Notes under the pieces: generated by a model | The model's database searches: none | Told to the model about the DNA's origin: nothing | The model's input: the letters and a program-made list of their open reading frames with translations, nothing else | In this document: in pieces, positions 13,919 to 18,616 of the stretch | Position numbering within the stretch: position 1 is the stretch's first letter | Layout of the letters: every line of letters starts with the position of its first letter | Origin: CBDUUP01 sp965370435 | GTDB taxonomy: Bacteria > Chloroflexota > Anaerolineae > Anaerolineales > UBA11579 | Reading direction: 5' to 3' | NCBI GenBank assembly: GCA_965370435.1 | Contig: CBDUUP010000038.1 | Location: forward strand, 1 to 18,616 | Length of the DNA stretch: 18,616 nt | Program-made: the position numbers and the translations under genes

Positions 13919-13947
13919 TTGACAATTTGAGGAGCTAGATATATACT
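13919..13947 (+). promoter_or_regulatory. Consensus promoter of the small membrane protein gene
   Basis: TTGACA (13919-13924) and TATACT (13942-13947), spacer exactly 17 bases. The expected start near 13955 gives a leader of about 73 bases to the ATG at 14028. It lies directly after repeat element C. Confidence 0.7.
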
Positions 13948-14027
13948 GAATTCAAGCGAACTTTCTGGACGGTTTATGGGTATATAAAGATGAACCGACC
14001 GAATACGCTTTGAAAAGAGGAACTGAA

Positions 14028-14321
14028 ATGCAATCTGAAGACCGGGCGAAATATCGCCGCCGTCAAGTTTGGGGTTTATTCCTGGGAGTCAGCCTGGGGA
14101 TGATGCTGGCAGCAGTCGTGCCTGCTATCCGGGAGCAGTTCAGCCCAGTCTGGGTCATCATCTTGGGTGGGGCCATCGGCAGCGGCCTCGCCAGCCTGGA
14201 GCAATTCGAGCGCGCCGGCGCGGCCCTGACCAAGAGCGAGAACCGGGTGTTGAATTTCGCCATTGGGTTGGGGATTCCGCTAGGGTTGCTGCTTATGTTA
14301 TTCTGGTTTTTTTTCAACTAA
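14028..14321 (+). CDS. Small three-segment membrane protein, function unknown
   Basis: I do not recognise this 97-residue protein. A basic N-terminus (DRAKYRRRQ, 5-13) is followed by three hydrophobic segments (about 14-34, 41-57 and 74-96), the last ending LMLFWFFFN. The positive-inside rule puts the N-terminus in the cytoplasm. Glycines are spaced along the segments (GLFLGVSLG, GGAIGSG, GLGIPLG), as in packed small membrane proteins. The ATG at 14028 has AGAGG 7 bases upstream, preferred over a TTG six codons earlier. The upstream promoter matches consensus almost fully, so the gene is probably expressed. A single-gene unit between repeat elements and rpsT. Confidence 0.75.
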   Translation: MQSEDRAKYRRRQVWGLFLGVSLGMMLAAVVPAIREQFSPVWVIILGGAIGSGLASLEQFERAGAALTKSENRVLNFAIGLGIPLGLLLMLFWFFFN

Positions 14322-14535
14322 AGAGCGTATATTTCGGCCATAACATGATTCGTCAGAAATATAAGCTGTAGAGCGAGTCTCAGACCCGCCCCGATTGTTT
14401 GGGATAAATCACCCCATCCTATCCAACCGTCAATCGCCAAACCAGCCCTAGACAAAATCGCCGCCCTCAAGTAAAATATATCGCTGTGTTGGAAGCAGCT
14501 ATCATTATCTATTAAGTTAGATTTGGAGAAACCCT

Positions 14536-14802
14536 TTGGCAAATACACGATCCGCCATTAAAAGAATTCGGCAGAATAAAAAACGCCGCGACCGAAACCG
14601 CGTATACCGCGGCAGCGCGCGTACCACCGTCAAAAACGCCCGTCTCGCCATCGAGAGCGGCGACGTAGAACAGGCCCGTGAAACCACCATGCTGGCAGTT
14701 AAGGCCCTGGATAAGGCGGCGCAGAAAGGCGTCTTGCACCAGAACAACGCTTCCCGCCGCAAAGGCCGCCTAATGAAGCAGTTAGCGGCAATGGACAAAT
14801 AA
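14536..14802 (+). CDS. rpsT: 30S ribosomal protein S20
   Basis: An 88-residue, strongly basic protein that binds 16S rRNA early in 30S assembly. The diagnostic N-terminus MANTRSAIKRIRQNKKRRDRN and the C-terminal HQNNASRRKGRLMKQL are intact, joined by the usual long helices. The start is TTG at 14536 with GGAG about 8 bases upstream; TTG starts are known for rpsT, where they help feedback control. It has its own terminator at 14845-14869, so it appears to be a single-gene transcript. Confidence 0.97.
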   Translation: MANTRSAIKRIRQNKKRRDRNRVYRGSARTTVKNARLAIESGDVEQARETTMLAVKALDKAAQKGVLHQNNASRRKGRLMKQLAAMDK

Positions 14803-14844
14803 CCCCACTCAGCGGCCCAAGATCAATCTTGGCAAAACTGCCTG

Positions 14845-14869
14845 CGGGAGCCATTCGCGCTCCCGTTTT
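14845..14869 (+). terminator. Intrinsic terminator of rpsT
   Basis: CGGGAGC (14845-14851) and GCTCCCG (14859-14865) form a 7-bp stem with a 7-base loop, followed by TTTTGGTTT. A second perfect dyad CCAAGAT/ATCTTGG (14817-14832) lies just before it. Confidence 0.8.
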
Positions 14870-14880
14870 GGTTTAAGATG

Positions 14881-14975
14881 GTAGGCGACAAGATAATTAG
14901 GCAATAAGGTAATTAGGTAACAAGGCAATCAGGCGGTTGGAATTGAACCTCGTTACCTAATCTCCAATCACCTAC
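14881..14975. repeat. Inverted-repeat element D with internal direct repeats
   Basis: The left arm (about 14881-14909, starting GTAGGCGACAAGATAATTAG) and the right arm (14948-14975, ending CCAATCACCTAC) are imperfect inverted copies. Inside, the unit AATTAGGYAAYAAGG occurs twice in tandem (14896-14910 and 14911-14925), followed by a degenerate AATCAGG. It lies between the rpsT terminator and the argS -10 box. No coding capacity. Confidence 0.6.
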
Positions 14976-14978
14976 AAA

Positions 14979-14987
14979 TGATATAAT
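14979..14987 (+). promoter_or_regulatory. Extended -10 promoter of argS
   Basis: TGATATAAT is a full extended -10 (TG-N-TATAAT) 53 bases before the argS ATG. No -35 is evident; the arm of repeat element D ends four bases upstream. Extended -10 promoters can work without a -35. Confidence 0.5.
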
Positions 14988-15040
14988 CTCCTCAACGTAT
15001 AGAAAACGACCAAATCTCCATCGTTAAACGGAAGCAGACC

Positions 15041-16807
15041 ATGTTCCAGACCGAACAAGAAAAGCTTGAGCCCCAGATACGCGCGTTCTGCGCCCAGAAT
15101 GATCTCCCTGATCCATCTGAAATAAAGTGGACCAGTATCCCCTTTTCGGGGGAATGGGGCATCTCAACCTCCTTCTTCCAACTCGCCGCCCAGGAAGCCC
15201 GTTCCGGGAAAAAAGTAAACGTGCCCCAGCGCGCCGGTGAGCTTGCCGGCCTATTCGCCGCCCATATAGGCGTCCCGGAGGGCTTCAGCCGGGTGGAGGC
15301 GGTCAAGGGCTACCTCAACCTGTATTTCTCATCCTCCGAATACAGCCGCCGAGTGATAGACACTGTGTTGGACGAAGGCGCCGACTTCGGCAGAGGGGCG
15401 TCCAAGGGCCAACGCGTGATGGTGGAGTATTCCAATCCCAACACCCATAAACCCCTCCACGTCGGCCACCTGCGCAACATGATCCTGGGCGCCGCCATCT
15501 GCAACATCCTGGAGTGGGCCGGGTACGACGTGGTGCGGGTCAACTATCCCGGAGACACCGGCCTGCACGTCATCAAGTGGATTTGGAATTACCAAAAATA
15601 CCATGCCGGAGAGCAGCCCCCCGACGACAAGATACGCTGGATGGGCGATCTCTACGCCGAGGCGACCAAACGGCTGGATGATAACCCCGAGATGGAAGAG
15701 GAAATGCGGGCCCTCTTCTCCCGCTGGGAGGCCAAAGACCCCGAGATCATGGCCCTATGGGAAGAGACCCATAAATGGTCGCGGGAGGGCTTCGACATCG
15801 CATACGACGCCCTCGACATCCCCTTCGACCACTACTACTGGCAGAGCGAACTCGATGAAGCCGGTAAAGCCATCGTCATGGACCTGGTTGAACGCGGCCT
15901 GGCCATAGATGAACGCCCCGAGGGGCCGATCATCGTCCGCATTGACGATCTCCTCGGCCTGGAGAAAGAGAAGTTCCGGGTGATGGTCGCCCTCCGGTCG
16001 GACGGCACCGCCCTCTACGCCACCTGGGACCTGGCCCTGGCGATCCACAAATTCAACCATTACCCCGACCTGGCGAAGTCCATCTACGTGGTAGACGTGC
16101 GCCAATCGCTGCACTTGCAGCAGGTCTTCAAAACCCTGGAGATCATGGGCCACCCCTGGATTGACAAGCTCCACCACCTGCCTTACGAGATCGTCAACCT
16201 GCCCGGCAACGTGACCATGAAATCCCGAGAAGGGACTATCGTCCTCCTGGAAGATCTATTGCGCGAAGGCCATCAACGCGCCCTGGAAGTCGTGAAGGAC
16301 AAGAACCCCGACCTGACCGAAGACCAAAAGCAAAGCGTCGCCCAGGCGGTTTCGCTGGGGGCCATCAAATACCCCATGCTGGCCCGTGACAATACCAAGA
16401 TCGTCACCTTCGATTGGGAAACGGCCCTGGATTTCAACGGGCAGGCCGCCCCCTACATCCAATACGCCCAAGTGCGCGCCCACAGCATCCTGCGCCGCCA
16501 GACAGAACCCTTCCCCGGCTCGGTCACCCCCCAACACAACCTCGAACCCCAGGAGGTGCAGTTGATTGACTACATCTCCCGCATGCCCGGCGAAGTGCAG
16601 CGCGCCGCCACCGAATTCAAGACTCTGACCGTCACCAACCTGGCCTACGAAATGGCCCGGGCCTTCAACAATTTCTACAACCAATGCCCCGTGCTCCAGG
16701 CCGAGCCGGAAGTGCGCGCCGCTCGCTTGCGGCTGGTCGCCGCCGCCCAGCAAGCCATCGCCAACGCCCTGGCCATGTTAGGAATTCAAGCACCGGAGGT
16801 TATGTAG
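15041..16807 (+). CDS. argS: Arginyl-tRNA synthetase
   Basis: A 588-residue class I synthetase that charges tRNA-Arg. An N-terminal Add-1-type domain (about 1-115) is followed by SNPNTHKPLHVGHLRN (131-146), carrying the class I HIGH element as HVGH (140-143). The catalytic insert holds NYPGDTG and the KMSKS-equivalent loop reads MKSREG (393-398). The C-terminal DALR anticodon-binding domain (about 470-588) includes AFNNFYNQCPVL, typical of ArgRS. Many ArgRSs have a degenerate KMSKS loop, so the Glu is not a sign of decay. ATG 15041 has GGAAG about 7 bases upstream. I see no T-box leader. It follows rpsT but has its own promoter. Confidence 0.96.
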   Translation: MFQTEQEKLEPQIRAFCAQNDLPDPSEIKWTSIPFSGEWGISTSFFQLAAQEARSGKKVNVPQRAGELAGLFAAHIGVPEGFSRVEAVKGYLNLYFSSSEYSRRVIDTVLDEGADFGRGASKGQRVMVEYSNPNTHKPLHVGHLRNMILGAAICNILEWAGYDVVRVNYPGDTGLHVIKWIWNYQKYHAGEQPPDDKIRWMGDLYAEATKRLDDNPEMEEEMRALFSRWEAKDPEIMALWEETHKWSREGFDIAYDALDIPFDHYYWQSELDEAGKAIVMDLVERGLAIDERPEGPIIVRIDDLLGLEKEKFRVMVALRSDGTALYATWDLALAIHKFNHYPDLAKSIYVVDVRQSLHLQQVFKTLEIMGHPWIDKLHHLPYEIVNLPGNVTMKSREGTIVLLEDLLREGHQRALEVVKDKNPDLTEDQKQSVAQAVSLGAIKYPMLARDNTKIVTFDWETALDFNGQAAPYIQYAQVRAHSILRRQTEPFPGSVTPQHNLEPQEVQLIDYISRMPGEVQRAATEFKTLTVTNLAYEMARAFNNFYNQCPVLQAEPEVRAARLRLVAAAQQAIANALAMLGIQAPEVM

Positions 16808-16861
16808 CGTTAGAATTTAGCGTTTTCAACGCGACAATGTTTCAATAATTGTGGGATCGTT

Positions 16862-18457
16862 ATGACCAATAAAGAATCTTCCCTTACTGATCTATATAAC
16901 CAACTAATATCGGTTGAAAATTATTCGGATTTATCGATAGATCAAGCTATACAACATTTAGGAGATTTAATTGATTGTTCTTCTGATCTCCAAAAGCTTG
17001 AAGGTTTAGAAAAAGCTATTGAGCTAGCAAATGAAATTCAGGATAAAAAATTATCCTCAGAAAACCTTATCTATGTGCATTATTTCACGGCAAACGCATG
17101 GGATAGCATTCGACAGATCAAAGCACCTCGAAAAAGTGAACAAGGACGGAAATGGGAACAAATTGAGCTTGAAAAGGGAATATTTCATTTAAGGTCAGCA
17201 ATAAACGAAAAAAGCTTTGAAGATATAGATACTTTATTAATGTGTAATATACTTACTAATTATGCAAATTGCTTAGACACAATAGGAAGATTTATTGAAG
17301 CTATTGAGTATTGGGACAGGACCTTGGACATCAATCCTGACTTTGGAATGGCACTGGGGAATAAAGCTGGTGGTCTGGAAATTTATGCAATGCGTGTCTA
17401 TGATCCTGGTCACCAAGGTATCCTACTTAAGCAAGCCTACATAAATCTTAATAAGACTCTAACCCCTCTTGCAGTTCCTTACCTTTATCCAGACGCAAAA
17501 TTAGCATTTGAAAGGGAAAAACAGCGATTCGAAGAATCCTATAAACCAGAGTTCTTGAATCATGAATGTGGTTTGTCAGATTTTCCTCTAGGGGAAACAC
17601 CTGAAGAACAACTATATAGAAATTGGTGTCTTCAAAATAGGCTATTTCTAAATCCACTTAACGATCTAGGACCTCATTCGATAGCTGCACAGGATATCAT
17701 CTCAACTCCAAATATGGTAACTGATCTTAATACCGGTCCGCGTTATCAAGGGTTTTTTAACCAAATGAAACAGGAATTTGTATCAGCAAGATACCTTTAC
17801 TATGAAGGAATAATTGCTCAAGATGCTCATTTCTCGGATAAAGATGTGTTGTTGTATAACACGTTAGATTATCCTGTTTATTGCTTGGCGATTGAAAAAG
17901 TCAAATTAAGTTTCAGGGCAGCGTATTCTCTCTTTGATAAAATTGCATACTTCTTGAACGAATATTTGGAATTGGGAGTAGCTCCTTATAACGTAAGTTT
18001 CCGAAAGATATGGTACTCAAAAGTAAAAAGCAAAACCTTGCGCCCCGAGTTCGATATGAAACGAAACTTACCTTTGCGCGGTTTGTTTTGGTTAAGCAAG
18101 GATTTTTTTGAGGACAAACCGGGATTTAAGGATTTAGTAGAGCCTGATGCTCAGAACATAAATGAAATAAGAAATCACCTTGAACACAAATATTTGAAAT
18201 TGCATGAATTTTGGTCACCCCCCAAACCTGACGAAGATCCAATTTTTGAATCGATGAGGGATGATTTGGCCTATTCAGTAGAGCGAAGAGATTTTGAAGC
18301 CAAAACAATGCGATTAATCAAATTAGCCCGTTCAGCGTTAATCTATCTTTCATTGACAATCCATTCCGATGAGATAGAACGTTCAAAAGGGAGAAACCCA
18401 AATGATATTATTGCTCCGATGGTTCAAGATACTTGGGAAGATGACTGGAAGGTATAA
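16862..18457 (+). CDS. TPR plus HEPN-domain protein, LA2681-like
   Basis: A 531-residue protein unlike its neighbours: strongly AT-rich with different codon use, so probably acquired. Residues about 100-205 form TPR-like helices, including NYANCLDTIGRFIEAIEYW (133-151) and DRTLDINPDFGMALGNKAG. The C-terminal helical domain contains IRNHLEHKYLKLHE (436-449), where R437 and H442 make the HEPN RNase motif R-x4-H. Size, TPR front and this motif match the LA2681-like HEPN family. HEPN proteins often act as RNases in toxin-antitoxin, abortive-infection or CRISPR-linked systems. No antitoxin-like partner is visible on the left, and the right side is cut off. The ribosome binding site is weak (GGGA about 6 bases upstream). 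Presence of the domain is fairly sure; activity is inference. Confidence 0.8.
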   Translation: MTNKESSLTDLYNQLISVENYSDLSIDQAIQHLGDLIDCSSDLQKLEGLEKAIELANEIQDKKLSSENLIYVHYFTANAWDSIRQIKAPRKSEQGRKWEQIELEKGIFHLRSAINEKSFEDIDTLLMCNILTNYANCLDTIGRFIEAIEYWDRTLDINPDFGMALGNKAGGLEIYAMRVYDPGHQGILLKQAYINLNKTLTPLAVPYLYPDAKLAFEREKQRFEESYKPEFLNHECGLSDFPLGETPEEQLYRNWCLQNRLFLNPLNDLGPHSIAAQDIISTPNMVTDLNTGPRYQGFFNQMKQEFVSARYLYYEGIIAQDAHFSDKDVLLYNTLDYPVYCLAIEKVKLSFRAAYSLFDKIAYFLNEYLELGVAPYNVSFRKIWYSKVKSKTLRPEFDMKRNLPLRGLFWLSKDFFEDKPGFKDLVEPDAQNINEIRNHLEHKYLKLHEFWSPPKPDEDPIFESMRDDLAYSVERRDFEAKTMRLIKLARSALIYLSLTIHSDEIERSKGRNPNDIIAPMVQDTWEDDWKV

Positions 18458-18519
18458 CTTCGCTTCGCTTGGATTTGTAGGTATCCAGAATCCAGACGTG
18501 ATGTGAAGGGAGAGGGTTG

Positions 18520-18547
18520 CGGATTGCAAATTGCAATATGCAATCCG
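18520..18547. repeat. Inverted repeat downstream of the HEPN gene, possible weak terminator
   Basis: CGGATTGCA (18520-18528) and TGCAATCCG (18539-18547) form a perfect 9-bp stem, and the loop contains a third ATTGCAA word. AAACTTTAAAATTT follows, a poor T tract. It could end the HEPN transcript or be another dispersed palindrome. The rest of 18458-18616 shows no gene. Confidence 0.5.
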
Positions 18548-18616
18548 AAACTTTAAAATTTGGTAATCGTTCAGGGGGGGGGAGCAAAGGAAGAAAATAG
18601 GGTAAACTAGTAGACC

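Noticed and set aside
14803..15040. T-box leader before argS
   Set aside because: No T-box sequence or specifier stem; the gap is filled by the rpsT terminator, repeat element D and a simple extended -10 promoter.
18574..18583. Run of G residues near the right end
   Set aside because: A short homopolymer close to the window edge; it could be an assembly or sequencing artefact and has no supporting context.
1..18616. tRNA or rRNA genes
   Set aside because: I scanned the gaps for T-loop and anticodon-arm patterns and found none.

Overview
The window looks like chromosomal DNA of a GC-rich bacterium. Chloroflexota, close to Anaerolineae, is my best guess. The guess rests on the Lys-rich FtsK N-terminus, the hybrid-motif phosphofructokinase, frequent TTG starts and dense small palindromic repeats of a style common in that phylum. 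This is inference; no rRNA or other definitive marker is present.

Layout, left to right. (1) 1-247 (-) is the 5' end of a gene for a DUF4011-type large helicase, cut by the window edge. (2) ftsK (-) and rnz (+) diverge around a palindromic repeat. (3) 3960-5798 is a compact restriction-modification island, visibly AT-richer than its surroundings: a beta-class DNA methyltransferase (+) meets a PD-(D/E)XK nuclease (-) stop codon to stop codon, and the nuclease is preceded by an XRE regulator whose promoter overlaps a perfect 11-bp palindrome. (4) 6136-11989 is a long run of minus-strand genes: alpha/beta hydrolase, head-GIN lipoprotein, ABC-2 exporter (ATPase plus permease, ATGA overlap), GNAT, then a GNAT-hydrolase pair (ATGA overlap). 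(5) pfkA (+). (6) 13318-14027 has no long gene but is packed with structure. It holds a complete miniature minus-strand transcription unit (consensus promoter, perfect Shine-Dalgarno, 18-codon ORF, hairpin, terminator) and two MITE-like inverted-repeat elements. A TTGACA-17-TATACT promoter follows, driving a small membrane protein. (7) rpsT and argS (+), separated by another inverted-repeat element. (8) An AT-rich gene for a TPR/HEPN protein (LA2681-like) fills the right end.

The genes do not form one pathway. Core functions (chromosome segregation, tRNA processing, glycolysis, ribosome assembly, tRNA charging) alternate with acquired genes: the R-M module, the HEPN protein and the helicase, all plausibly defence- or conflict-related. 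At least five distinct families of palindromic repeat sit in the gaps.

The most novel item is the 18-codon minus-strand unit at 13318-13528. Its Shine-Dalgarno is exactly complementary to the loop of its own 13-bp hairpin, suggesting a self-regulated micro-peptide gene or structured small RNA.
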